A stretch of 64,000 bases of DNA, taken from the NCBI GenBank assembly GCA_029718625.1, contig CM056380.1:14048286-14112285 (forward strand), given 5' to 3'. The notes below the pieces were generated by a model. The model worked only from the letters and a program-made list of their open reading frames with translations. It was not told the DNA's origin and made no database searches. The position numbers were made by a program, and so were the translations under genes. This DNA comes from Synaphobranchus kaupii. Lineage: Eukaryota; Chordata; Actinopteri; Anguilliformes; Synaphobranchidae. Below are positions 22,361-32,912 of this stretch, piece by piece (positions within the stretch are counted from its first letter, which is position 1; the number at the start of each line of letters is the position of its first letter).

Positions 22361-22365
22361 AATCT

Positions 22366-22872
22366 TGTTCCTTTTCCATCATTAAGACATACTAATGATC
22401 TTTCTTCTAACAGTTCTTCAACTACATTGCCATTATTGTCTGTATGTATACTGCCCCATAAGCTATTATGTGCATTGAAATCGCCGCACCAGATTTCTCC
22501 TCTACCATGTTCAATTGTATTAAACATTTCAGCACTCAGCTTCTTGCACGGGTTGTAAAAGTTGATTATTTTGAGACTGACACCTGCATTACACACTTCA
22601 ATAATTACGCATTCTATGTCTGCTGGTGATGGTATTCTTCGGAAGACGACACTATCTTTGACAAATGTAGCACAACTGCCGCCTTGATTGTCTACCCTGT
22701 CATACCGGGCTGAGGTATATCCTGGGATAATAAAATCTAGATGGGGCCGTAACCAGGTTTCTTGTACTCATATAATATCCGGTCGTGGTTTTGCGTCAGT
22801 TATATATTTTTTTAATTCTTGGCCATTTGCAATGAGACTTCTCGCGTTCCATTGTAATAAATGGATCACCAT
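22366..22872 (-). pseudogene. LINE ORF2 start, APE-type endonuclease domain
   Basis: ORF2 appears to start at an ATG at 22872, seven bases past the ORF1 stop codon (TAA ending at 22880). The protein begins MVIHLLQWNARSLIANGQEL and continues with QETW, the metal-binding Glu motif, and GDFNAHNSLWGS, the Asp/Asn motif of AP-endonuclease-like LINE nucleases. An in-frame TGA just before VQETW breaks the frame. The coding sequence is cut by the LTR insertion at 22360 and resumes at 17507. Confidence 0.85.
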
Positions 22873-22879
22873 AATAATT

Positions 22880-23941
22880 TTAATCAATAGCCTGCCCCCC
22901 TCCATCAGAGTTTACTTTCAGCATTTTATGTATATCTTCTGCTTTCAGGTCTTTAATACCCAAAAATTCTTCTGCTGCATTCACCACTGTCTTAATTCTG
23001 TCACTTTTCTTCTCTTGCTTGGTAGCCACATTAATTATTTTACAAATGAAGGCTATGAAACTTGTCTGATCCACTACCAACGAGTCTTCTTTAACCTTAC
23101 ATTTATGGGCACATTGAGTCTGCTGTACAATCGGATCACTTCTGTCTTCTTGCTGTATTCTAGGTCTGCTTGTTCTCTGGGGTAAAGGCCTAGGCCTACC
23201 ACTACCTTCTTCACCTCTCCCCACCTCTTCATATGTTACAGTTCTTTGAATTTCATCATTTACTTTCTTTAAGGCTTCTGCATAGGATATATTATTGATC
23301 ACTTTATATTTCTGTACCTCTTTTGCTTTAATCTGAATGGCACAGCCCCCAAACGCAGCACTATGATCTCCTCCACAGTTGCAACATCGCAGTTTAGCGC
23401 CTTTCTCACATTTGCCGTAATCGTGTTCTCCCCCACATTTTGCACATCTTTGTTTGCCGCGGCACTGTTGGGCTATGTGTCCAATTCTTTGCCATTTATA
23501 ACATTGTATTGGTTTTGGGATATATTCTCTCACCCTATAATTGATCCACCCCATTTTGACTTCTTTAGGAAGTGTGCTCTCAAATTGCACCAACATTGAC
23601 AGACTATCTTTCTTTACTCCATCTTTGTTTGTCTGCAACCTCTTAACTTCTATTATTTTCCCCCCTCTAATTTCTTTCTTGACTTCCTCCTCAGTCATTT
23701 CTATTGGAACATTTGAAATTACACCTCTCAGTTTAGCTATTATTCCGGGAATATGCGTTGTGATTTTTGTACCATCAAGTGTATCTAACTTGAGGATTTT
23801 GTCTTGTTGATGTTTATTTGTAGCAGAGATAAGGATTTTCCGGTTGTTAAGGAATTTGGCAAATCTAATCTTTCCAATTTCTTTTTCAATTGTTTTAGTC
23901 ATTTTAACTGGGTGAAACTGACCTGTCTCCCTCCCAAACAC
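22880..23941 (-). pseudogene. LINE ORF1, zinc-knuckle RNA-binding protein
   Basis: An open frame of about 350 codons encodes the gag-like ORF1 of the I-clade LINE. The C-terminal half has three consecutive zinc knuckles: CYKWQRIGHIAQQC, CAKCGGEHDYGKC and CCNCGGDHSAAFGGC. In the first, the second Cys is replaced by Trp, so that knuckle is damaged. The N-terminal part (IRFAKFLNNRKILISATNKH) resembles the RNA-recognition-like domain of such proteins. No ATG is present at the start; the frame is open back to a stop near 24005. The product would coat LINE RNA. With ORF2 dead and no start codon, I class it as a remnant. Confidence 0.8.
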
Positions 23942-24003
23942 AATTACGACTTTAGGAGGGGCTATGTCACAAACTTCACTTGGCTTTCTAACGGATTGGA
24001 CTC

Positions 24004-25159
24004 AGAGGAGACCGATGGCACATCCTGGTCTCAAAAGGCCGGGATTCCCCAAGTGAAATTTGCAAGTGAAGTGTACGGGGTGGAGCAAAAACTGGATTGG
24101 GATACAGCCAATGTTTGTGTTTGCGCTTATGGGATTTGTTGTCAATAACTACACGCGATTGCTGAAGCCGATGAGACGTTGGACTACATTTCCTGAATAA
24201 ACCATTGTCGAAAGGCCATGTAGTGTACATCTGCAACTCGTAAACATTCTTCCACCCGGAACAGTGCTACTGAAAGGTAATTGCTTATTTTGTAGCAAGA
24301 AAAAGTGAACTATGTAATGTCTACCAGCTAACTCCAACTTTTGAAAACAGCACTTCGTATGTGATACCTAATTATATCCACATATTTAACCAAGCTCGCA
24401 GTAAACGGCCTGCATCGATAAATGAAATAGCTAGCTGGCTTTGTAGATAACACTAGCTAGACAGTTACCATTGAATGAAAAAGCCAGCAAATGTTAGCAA
24501 GATCGTTTAAGCAGGGATGCAACTTGACCCCCCCTAATTAACCAATTCTAGTTAATGTTTTATGGCTTCTCACGTTGCTAAATATACCGAGTCTTTATAT
24601 ATAGCCTACAAGTCTTTTTATATGGTTACCATTTACAAAGTAACATTATACTCCATTATAAATGTATCTTGTTGCTAGTTATCTGTCCAATTATTTAAAC
24701 CTAGAAAAAAAGCTGATTATTTTGAGTAAAATGCAACACTGCATAATGAATTTAAACACTCATAATTTACAATTACAGAAACAATGGTATGGATGTTCAG
24801 TTTTTTCATACCTATGAATAAATTTACTTTGACTGCATGGACTTCTTGTCTGGAGCAAGTCAAATGCTTTATTAATTCTTTCTCATAAGCCACTATCAGT
24901 CTAGCTCACTAAACATGATGATAGATATGTTTGATTTTTATGACTGTCCCTCAGATTTATATAACTAGATTAGCAAGGATGTTTACAATGATCCACTTTA
25001 GTTAACAGCAGCAATAGCTAGCTTTCTGCCTTGGCTGCAGTTTTCTTTTTGTAGTTTTCTGTATGCTAGTGAAAGGTAGTATCTGTCATATGAGGTGTTA
25101 TTCCAGATGTCAAAAAAAAAATTGTTTAAGTACATGTGGTCATATGTAAGTACATACTG
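24004..25159. other. No gene recognised
   Basis: This is AT-rich sequence on the 5' side of the LINE. The short frames have no recognisable domain, and no clear repeat is visible. Confidence 0.4.
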
Positions 25160-26240
25160 GCTATAGGAAGTTTACACATCCTTTCCTAATGTTGAGCTTT
25201 TATTCCGTTACATTCTCAAATGATAATACATTAAATCATATTTTTTCCACTTTCATTTACAATGGTATCCCTCAAAAAAATCTAAATATTTGTGAGAATG
25301 AATTAAAAATACAAATCTACAATAACTGGATTTTAGAAGTGTGCACACCCCCCTGAATCTGTACTTGGTGGAAGCTCCTTTTGCTTGAATTACAGCCATG
25401 AATTAGTTCGGATAGGTCTCTCCCAACTTTGCACGCCTCGATTGGGCAATACTTGCCCATTCTTTTTTACATAACTGTTCAAGCTCAGAGAAATTGCATG
25501 GTGACCGTTTATGGACTGCATTCTTCAAGTCATTCCATAGATCAGGGGTGTCAAACTCCAGTCCTGGAGGGCCGCAGTGTCTACAGGTATTTGTGGTTTC
25601 CTTTCAATCAGCACCCAGTTAAAGCACTGAGAACAAGGTGTGTGGACTTCTTAGCCAATTAGTGACTTAAATTAATCACTTGTGCTTAAACGCACCAAAA
25701 ACCAGCAGACACTGCGGCCCTCCAGGACCGGATCTTGACACCCCTGCCATAGATGTTCAATAGGATTTAGGTCAGGGCTCCTACTGGGCCTCTCATGGAC
25801 ATTGACTTTGTTGTTCTTTAGCCACTCCACTGTTATTTGGGCTGTGTACCTCGGCTCAAATGAGCCCCAGTGTTGTTGTTTTTTAGTCAGGGCTTCCTTG
25901 TTGTCACCTTGTCATACAGGCCAGAATTGTGGAGAGCTTGGGATATTGTTGTCACATGCGCACATTGACCAGTCTTTGGACAAACTTGCTCCGTCAAAGT
26001 TGACATTGACCTCATGGTGGCTTTTCTGATCAGGAGGCTCCTTCTTGCTCAGTCATCCAGTTTGGAGGACAGCCTGATCTAGGCAAGATTTAGGTGGTGC
26101 CATTGGCTATGTTTTGTACTTCTTAATGATGGTCTTGACTGTATTCCATGGGGTATTTAAGTACTTTGATATTTTTTTAGACCCATCTCTTGATTTGTGT
26201 CTGTATCACAACTGAGTTCTTTTGAAAGCTCATTGTTTGT
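25160..26240 (-). pseudogene. Tc1/mariner fossil with antisense transposase
   Basis: The strand shown is the antisense of a Tc1-like transposase gene. The reverse complement near 25750-25775 reads SPDLNPIEH, the block holding the catalytic Glu. The rest aligns in order with fish Tc1 transposases but with many stops and deletions. The left end has a terminal-repeat-like TTTACACATCC near 25170. The copy is interrupted by a hAT MITE at 25543-25746. Confidence 0.75.
25543..25746. mobile_element. hAT MITE with perfect 8-bp target duplication
   Basis: A 204-bp element with inverted ends CAGGGGTGTCAA...TTGACACCCCTG and extended pairing (CCTGGAGGGCCGCAGTG). It is flanked by CCATAGAT at 25535-25542 and again at 25747-25754. 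The 8-bp duplication and CAGGG terminus identify a non-autonomous hAT element. It lies inside the Tc1 fossil and so is younger than it. Confidence 0.93.
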
Positions 26241-27209
26241 TCTTGACTATGTAATGCACTATCCAGGGTAGGAGGCCTACAGAAACAGTTGTTCAACTGC
26301 ATGCACATTGCATCTTCAACTACATGCACATCGAATACACTTTCACATGCATTCACCACATGCAATTCCTACAGAAAGTTGTTAACATCTCTGTTTTCAT
26401 TTAGGCCTACATAATTCATGGTAACAGATATTGGTGATTTTAAACATATTTCAACCTCTCTTTTTCACTCCAGCTTTTCTGCAGCCCTGCAAGCAATTGT
26501 GGCCCCGGTTTATCTGTGTGCAAACCCAGTGTGTACGTTCTGAAGTGTGCCGGTGTCCCAGGTGCGGTGGTATGTATATTTTATATCTCAGACTCAGGTC
26601 CCAGGGCCTCGGTGTCACGACTCTGGGCTGGTTCATATCTCAACACTTGTGAATTCTATGTCATGAACTAGGCCTGTTACAGGTCTCAAGACTTAAGCCC
26701 TCTGAGAGTGCGGCCACCAGCTGCAACAAGCCTTAAGACCGTTGGGTAATTCCATCTCTAAGGTGCACGAGCATGACACCCACTATCACAGATCGTCCTG
26801 AGAAGAGTTTTACGAGTAAGAAAGCAATAATATTAGTGTCCCTGAAGCATTATTTTGTTGAAAAATGATTTTGTTTAAGGGAAATGTTGCCAATTGATTA
26901 CATCCAGATCTGACTTTTTCACGTCATAGGAATCATACAATATTGATTTAATGAAGTTCTCAATATCCGATTTGCACCAAAATCTTTCCCGATAATGTTT
27001 CAGACATGAGGAATACATCTAAATTGTCAAAATACACCCAAGGACCCCCCAAACCCTACTACAGTCCCACTCTTATAGACAGCATAGAATGCAACTTCTC
27101 TATGTGGGACAGCATATTTATAAATATGCAGTGAAAATGGTGACTAAATCGTCCCTTGAAGTTTCATTAGTGTTTGAAGTTGGCCCTCTCATATCCTTGC
27201 ATATCACAT
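26241..27209. other. No gene recognised
   Basis: There is no coding signal or defined repeat. A short imperfect repeat of ATGCACATTGCATCTTCAAC-type motifs occurs near 26295-26340. Confidence 0.4.
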
Positions 27210-27455
27210 AGTACTACCACATTTTGACTACAAGGTGGTGCCATTTCAACTTTCTAACGTTATGCCACAGTGGCCTTGGGGTGTTTGAGGGTGTATTGGG
27301 GCATATTTGACCTAAGAAAAAATTGTCCCCTATTGGCCTACCAACACCACTACCAGAAGCAACTCTGGTCTCCCATCCAAACACTAAACAAGCCCACAAC
27401 TGCTTAGCTTCAGCCACTTAGCAGGAGCAGATTGCATGGTGGTATGGCTGCAGAC
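27210..27455 (-). mobile_element. 5S rRNA-derived SINE (SINE3 type)
   Basis: Read on the minus strand from 27455, the first 130 bases follow 5S rRNA: GTCTGCAGCCATACCACC, then the A-box AAGCTAAGC (27403-27411 region) and the C-box TGGATGGGAGACC (27367-27379). The sequence between is diverged, and a non-5S body of about 110 bases follows. This is the architecture of the SINE3 class known from fish. A functional 5S gene is excluded by the divergence and the SINE body. Confidence 0.75.
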
Positions 27456-27540
27456 ACAACACATCTGCATTTTATAATACACAATCTGCACTGTGGGTAA
27501 TCTGAATTTTTTAATGAGAATTAATTGAAGCATTCATTTT

Positions 27541-27703
27541 CAGGGTTGCCAGATTTTAGAAAAATTTTCTTTAAAAATTCTCCAAAACAAGTTTTTTCCC
27601 CTCAAATGGGGGATTTTTCGATCTGGCGTCCCTGGGTTTTAGTTTTGGTTAGGGCAGGTCTGCCATCCAAAACTACCCATATTTCAAGCATCGGGCAACC
27701 CTG
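27541..27703. mobile_element. hAT-like MITE
   Basis: A 163-bp element with inverted ends CAGGGTTGCC / GGCAACCCTG and an internal CCCTCAAATGGGGGATTTT motif. The CAGGGTTGCC terminus is typical of hAT elements. The flanks (TTCATTTT and AAAAGAAA) do not form a convincing 8-bp duplication. A truncated relative lies at 29177-29277. Confidence 0.7.
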
Positions 27704-27747
27704 AAAAGAAATCACAGATTCTGACAGTATTTATTTTATAAATAAGC

Positions 27748-27956
27748 AACCGCTAGAGAGTCGCCACTACACAGCCCCTACTCAGCCGGTGGTAGGAAGG
27801 AGGGCGCGACTTCTTGTGCTCCTGACCGTGATTCCAACTCGCCCAGGGCTGTTCTGTGCGCAGCGACTCTCTCTGAGCCCCTCGCCCCACCCGGGAGCAG
27901 CTGCCAATTGGCGCTCCCACTGGCAGGACCCCCGATCCTCAGGGTGCAACTGCACT
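27748..27956 (-). mobile_element. tRNA-derived SINE, partial
   Basis: This stretch matches the central part of the SINE at 31770-32164 (AACCGCTAGAGAGTCGCC, CCACCCGGGAGCAGC, CCCCGATCCTC) in the same orientation. It has lost the tRNA-like head, so it is a truncated copy. Confidence 0.75.
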
Positions 27957-29176
27957 TTAGTTTTTTTAGTCCAAGTTCTTTTTATTTTTATAAATGAGGC
28001 CCCAGGCATTGAACCCACAGGCTCAGTAGTCAAAGACAACAAACCTTCATTTCACCATTATCTTATGATGGATTTTGAGGTTTTATACTTGTTAGTAATA
28101 TTACATAGATTAGTGAACATTAATAATTGGCATAGCTGGTCGTAATTCTCATTAACAATATTACAATGACTCTAAAATGATAATCACATCCTGCCCAAAA
28201 GGACTGAGGCGGAATTCATGTTTATGAATGAATAGTTCATTAATGTGTTCTGTGTTAGTAATGCCCAGCACTCACAAGCTTACACAGTACATTTACAATG
28301 TATCATCCTCATCATCTTCATCTACAGTTTGAGATCAACATCTAATTTAATCCAGTCCAGGCACTGGCAACGGCATTAATGGGGAAATGTACTGACAGAC
28401 AGATGGGCTCTGAGGTGGGAGATGAGGAATAAGGGTGCAGCTGTTCAGAGTCTGTGATGTGGTAGGTGACCAGGCCAGCATCTTACAATTCAGAGTCTGA
28501 TGTGCAGGAACACAGTGGTAAGTGACCAGGACAGCATCTTACAATTCAGAGTCTATTATCTGCAGGAAGTGTGTTGATTGTCTCCTCTGTATGGCCTTTT
28601 AACTTTGTATTGAGGTACTTGGGGCGAATGAGCCAGTCTTCCACATTCAACACGTTCAAAGTCCTTTGTGAAGTCTTGGTACAAAACACTAATGAAACAC
28701 TGTTCAAGTCAGTGTTGGGATGCAGCAGATACACCAACACGCTGCACTCTTCACAGATGGCTGTGGTCCATTGTCCTTGTGGAGGGGAGGGGGCAGTTGG
28801 TTCAGGGGGGCATCCTTGTGGGGCTGTATGAGCATGATTCCATCGCCGTGGTGACAGGGCCCTATTTGTGGTGGCCCCTTCTCTTCATGGCGGCGGAAGA
28901 CTTGGGGAAATTAGGGCCTCAGCCAATCATACGCAGCCATAGTGGAACCACTCGACAGGGCACTGCTGAAACACACAAACACACAAAGGTCAGCTGGGAC
29001 CCCAGCACCATTCCACTGCAGAGCTTTCTCCAGCAGTGTATCCTTCAAAATCAAACTTGCTGCTGTAGCATGGGTTTCTCTCTAGCACCAAAAAGGTTTA
29101 TGCTTGCTTTTTAGTGAGCTTAAGACAGAGACAATCCTCCATTTTAATTTAATGGGGATTTTGAAGGATACATTTT
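27957..29176. other. No gene recognised
   Basis: There are no exons or elements that I can define. A direct repeat of about 50 bp (CAGCATCTTACAATTCAGAG) occurs at 28478 and 28528. Confidence 0.4.
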
Positions 29177-29277
29177 CAGGGTTGCCAGAAAAAAAAAAAC
29201 TTTTTTTTCCTTTAAAAATCACCCGTTTCAGGGAATTTATTCCCCTCAAATGGGGGATTTTATGATCTGTCCCTGGG
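29177..29277. mobile_element. Truncated hAT MITE
   Basis: The sequence begins CAGGGTTGCCAG and shares the CCCTCAAATGGGGGATTTT block with the MITE at 27541-27703. It ends abruptly at a Tc1 transposase sequence. Confidence 0.6.
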
Positions 29278-29995
29278 CGGAACTACCATTAGACGTCACC
29301 TCCATGCCAACAAATTATTTGGAAGGCATGCCAGGAAAAAGCCTTTCCTGTCATTTCACCACAAACGTAAGTGCCTGGAGTTTGCTAAACGCTACTGGAA
29401 CTTTGACTGGAACCGTGTTCTATGGTCAGATGAAACGAAAATTGAGCTTTTCGGCAACCAAAAAAGAAGGCGTAAAAAGCCTTCTTTTTGGCGTAAAAAG
29501 AAGGATGGCTATACTGAAAATAACCTTATCCCCACTATGGTGGAGGTTCTGTGATGTTGTGGGGCTGTTTTTCCTCCAAAGGCCCTGGGAACCTTGTTCG
29601 GGTACATGGCATCATGAACTCCATGAAATACCAGGAAATTAAATACCTGAATCTGGCTGCCTTTGCCAGGAAAGTAAAACTGGGTCGTCGTTGCATCTTC
29701 CAGCAGGACAATGATCCAAAACATACGTCCAAATCAACACAAAAATGGTTAACTGAACAAAAAATCAAGCTTCTGCCATGGCCATCTCAGTCCCCTGACC
29801 TAAACCCCATTGAAAACCTGTGGGCTGAGCTGAAGAGGAGAGTGTACAAGAGAGGACCTAGGACTCTGGATGATCTGGAGAGATTCTGTAAGAGGAATGG
29901 TCTCAGATTCCTTGCTCTGTATTCTCCAACCTTATTAGATGTTACAGGAGAATACTCAGTGCTGTTTTATTGGCAAAGGGAGGTTGTACAAAGTA
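29278..29995 (+). pseudogene. Tc1-like transposase, catalytic half
   Basis: The first frame reads TIRRHLHANKLFGRHARKKP and later RVLWSDETKIELFG, which contains the first catalytic Asp. A break near 29545 is followed from 29551 by MLWGCFSSKGPGNLVRVHG, FQQDNDPKHTSK (second Asp) and SPDLNPIENLWAELKRRV (Glu), the DD34E triad of Tc1 elements. The N-terminal HTH domains are absent because the copy starts at the hAT junction. A local duplication (GGCGTAAAAAG at 29469 and 29489) and the frame break make it inactive. Confidence 0.85.
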
Positions 29996-30500
29996 TAGAT
30001 GACGTCACGTGGCGCTGTAATGGTGACGTAGTCCAGCTGTCTCTCGTTTTCGTGTCTGTTAATTTGAATGTATTTTGTTGTGTCGGGCTTTTGTCTTTTG
30101 TTTTTTTCATGCGCTGTGTGTCTGTTGTGGGACGGAGAAGCGGGCTGGAGATTGTTCAGGGCACTCACGCTGCTCGTTTTGATAATATTAACGAATTGTA
30201 TATTCGGGATAATTTTGTTTGTGGTCGTCACCATGGAGACGCATTCACAACATATGCTCGGGAATGTCCGTTGGATCTGCAGCTACAAAGTTTACCATCG
30301 TTTTTCACCGGAGTTGAAGATGTCGGGACTGGGGACTGATCTAGGACTGCAGGCAATCTTCAAAAGGCCACCAGAGAAAAGAAAGGAGAAGATAATGCGG
30401 GGGAGGAGTGAGGCGACGACTGGGAAGGCTGACGCAGTTTGGTGCTCCGTTTTCGACAGTGTACAGAGACCGCAACATATGCGTCATTATCTCATTGTAA
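29996..30500 (+). repeat. Dispersed repeat A, plus copy
   Basis: About 500 bp match the reverse complement of roughly 51960-52445. They include the blocks CAGCTGTCTCTCGTTTTCGT, TCATGCGCTGTGTGTCTGTT and ATAATGCGGGGGAGGAG. No recognised protein is encoded. It may be the 5' part of a LINE, since the other copy is joined to a LINE-like 3' tail (TTCTA repeats). That assignment is a guess. Confidence 0.7.
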
Positions 30501-30554
30501 AACTTTACTTCACGAGTAATGCTGGAGGTTTAGGAGGCAGTGGCCGCTTGGTTT

Positions 30555-31213
30555 CAGAATATACAGTGAGCACCATAATTCATTGGACAGTGACTTTTTA
30601 AAAAAAAATGTTGGGGTGGGACTAGATTTAGCTGTAAAATATGCTGGAACAGTATGGAACACGATTGGTGAAATGGCAATGGCTACAAGTCATCAAGGGT
30701 CTGAGGTATGAAACGAGCCTCAAACCATCACTGCTGCCAGATATGCAGTAGATATGGATGGATCACTTTAAGGGTTGTTTCTCCTGACAAATTAATGCTT
30801 AATCTAGTCCCACCCCCCAATTCCCATAGAGATCCATTCAAATGCAGAGGTGTTATAGTATCACTTGTTAGAGTACCTGAAAATAAGAAATCAAGAGTCT
30901 TCCAAACTTCCAAATTATTATCTAATAATTGGACAATCATTTACACCTGTTTTGCACCAGACATAAATTTTGATCAATATATTTGATAGTAAAGGTAGGG
31001 GTGTACTTACTTTTTCCTCATGAGGAATTTGCATTTATGTTCATTTCAATTGCTTAAGTGATTCCAAAGTCTACTTTTTTTTTAAGCATCATTTGTTGAA
31101 TTAGTTAACCTTAATCAATCAATATGGTTTCAATTAAAATAAACTTGTGTCCAGATGTGTCAAAAAAAACTGACTACCGTTTGAGGGTGTACTTACTTTT
31201 TCCACATGACTGT
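30555..31213. mobile_element. Composite Tc1/mariner-type MITE
   Basis: The left part shares AGTGAGCACCATAATTNATTGG with 40380, and TTCCCATAGAGATCCATTCA with 2540, 34680-35260 and 40590-41060. The right part ends GAGGGTGTACTTACTTTTTC followed by CACATGACTGTA, a typical Tc1/mariner terminus. It has no transposase coding capacity. Confidence 0.55.
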
Positions 31214-31769
31214 ATATAGTCTTATGTCCAAAAAGTGACAATATTGCCCAACAAAAAGTTTTAATGTCCATTTGTGATTTAGATGGATAGCAAATCCTGT
31301 TCATATATATTGTGAAACAAATTAATCGAAATGTGTGTGACAATTCATGATGTAAGATGTCTTTCAGTGTAAAAACAGCAAAATACATAAGAATATAGCC
31401 TTAAGTGCAAAAACATCTGAAATGCTATCTTTTGATTCAGATGTATAGAAAATCCTATTTATTTAACACCCATGGTGAAATTAATATAAATGTCCTTTTA
31501 GATATTTATGATTAAAATGATTCAGAAGAAAACTGAAAATACATACAACTATATAGTTTCATGTCCAAAAAGTGACAAAAAAAACAAAAAGAATAATTAT
31601 AAATTATATAATTTTTTGATTCAGATGGATAGAAAATCATGCCGATTCATCAGTCATGGTAGAATTTATTAATAGAAATGACTAGAATAGAGATTGTTAT
31701 GATAAAAAATTAGTTTCAGTGGAATATAGTGGCCAATGGCATCATATATATATATATTTTTTATTTTAT
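31214..31769. other. No gene recognised
   Basis: This is AT-rich sequence with several diverged repeats of a TGTCCAAAAAGTGACA-type motif (31225, 31560) and GATTCAGATGNATAGAAAATC (31434, 31619), suggesting an old tandem repeat of about 180 bp. There is no coding signal. Confidence 0.4.
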
Positions 31770-32164
31770 TAATTATTTATTTTTGTTTGTGATTTTTCCC
31801 CATTTTTCTCCCAATTTTGGTAGCCAATTGAACCCCTATTCTAATTCAGTTCCCCCGCTAGATTAAACCGCTAGAGAATCGCCGCTACGCAACCCTGTCA
31901 GTCGGTAGTAGGAAGGAGGGTGCCACGTCCTCTTCAGGGCGCGACTCCTCGTGCTTCTGACCGTGATTCCAACTCGCCCAGGGCCGCGATATGCGCAGCG
32001 ATTCTCTCCGAGCCCCTCCCCCCACCCGGGAGCAGCCGCCAATCGCCGCTCCCACAGGGCCATGCTCGGATCTGGCAGGACCGGGGCGCGAACCCCGATC
32101 CTCGGAGTACAACTGCTCCGACTGAAAGTCGGCGCTTTTACCGCTGTACCACTGCGGTGGCATA
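31770..32164 (-). mobile_element. tRNA-derived SINE, full-length
   Basis: On the minus strand the element starts near 32164 with a tRNA-like head. It has an A-box GTGGTACAGCGGTAAAAGC and a B-box GGGGTTCGCGCCCC (32083-32096). A conserved body with GGGAGCGGCG and CTCCCGGGTGGG follows, then an A-rich 3' end near 31770. A shorter relative lies at 27748-27956. Confidence 0.8.
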
Positions 32165-32867
32165 CAAAATTGCCATTTTTTAAAATTAAAATGGACAGGA
32201 AATCATATTTATTTATGAAATACTTGAATAGAAATGCGACTCTGGTATATGTTGTATTTAGTTGTTTATTAAGACGAGATAAACCTACGTATATGACAGC
32301 ATTCTGAAGACCTCACAGACTCTTATACAGACATCAAACCTGTTTTTCACATTTTTGGACTGTGTAAACTCGTACTAAAGCAATTTCATGTATTGAGTCA
32401 TTGTGCTGCATTGTACACAGGACAAACTAAAAAGAAAACCAAATTATGACTGATTCATTTACTCATTAGTTGCATTTTACCATTATGATGGGACGTTACA
32501 ATCTTTAAAAGAAAACATTGACAAAAAGCATTACATTGATGGAAGAGAGCGAGTTGTAGTGCTGTACAATTTACACTTACAAATAATCAACTTTTAAAAT
32601 TGTACAAATATAACTTTTTAATTATTTTCATCAATTGCTTTCAGCATGTGGACTGTGTTTTGTGAGCAAACTTACCCAAGAGTTGTGCTCTGAAGCGTGC
32701 AGACAGAGTTATGGGCCTGGATCCTGAGGTGGTAAAACCCCAGGCTTAAAATGAGCCTTCGGTACAATCTTTCAGAAAAAGTCAAAGCTGAACTGCCACA
32801 TAGAATCACATGCTTAAGGCTTTATTTTGTGTGACGACAAAATGTAGGGTCAGGTGATCATGCTTTC
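32165..32867. other. No gene recognised
   Basis: There is no coding signal, known repeat or obvious structure. Confidence 0.4.

Positions 32868-32908
<41 letters not shown>
32868..32908. repeat. (AT)n microsatellite
   Basis: An AT dinucleotide run of about 20 units abutting the Tc1-like element. It would serve as a rich source of TA target sites. Confidence 0.95.

Positions 32909-32912
<4 letters not shown>

Larger units (their letters stand above)
14048..24003 (-). mobile_element. I-clade non-LTR retrotransposon, split by an LTR element
   Basis: About 5.1 kb of LINE sequence remain once the LTR insertion at 17513-22360 is set aside. The order on the minus strand is ORF1 with zinc knuckles, then ORF2 with APE endonuclease, reverse transcriptase and a C-terminal RNase H, then a 3' end with a (GAA)n tail at about 14048-14065. 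RNase H after the RT is characteristic of the I superclade (I/Nimb). The 5' border is not sharp. The ORF1 frame is open from a stop near 24005 but has no ATG near its start, so the copy may be 5' truncated. Confidence 0.85.

Noticed and set aside
27541..27703. 8-bp target duplication of the hAT-like MITE
   Set aside because: The flanking octamers do not match, so only the inverted ends support the call.
32083..32164. Functional tRNA gene on the minus strand
   Set aside because: The tRNA-like head continues into a SINE body that is repeated at 27748-27956.
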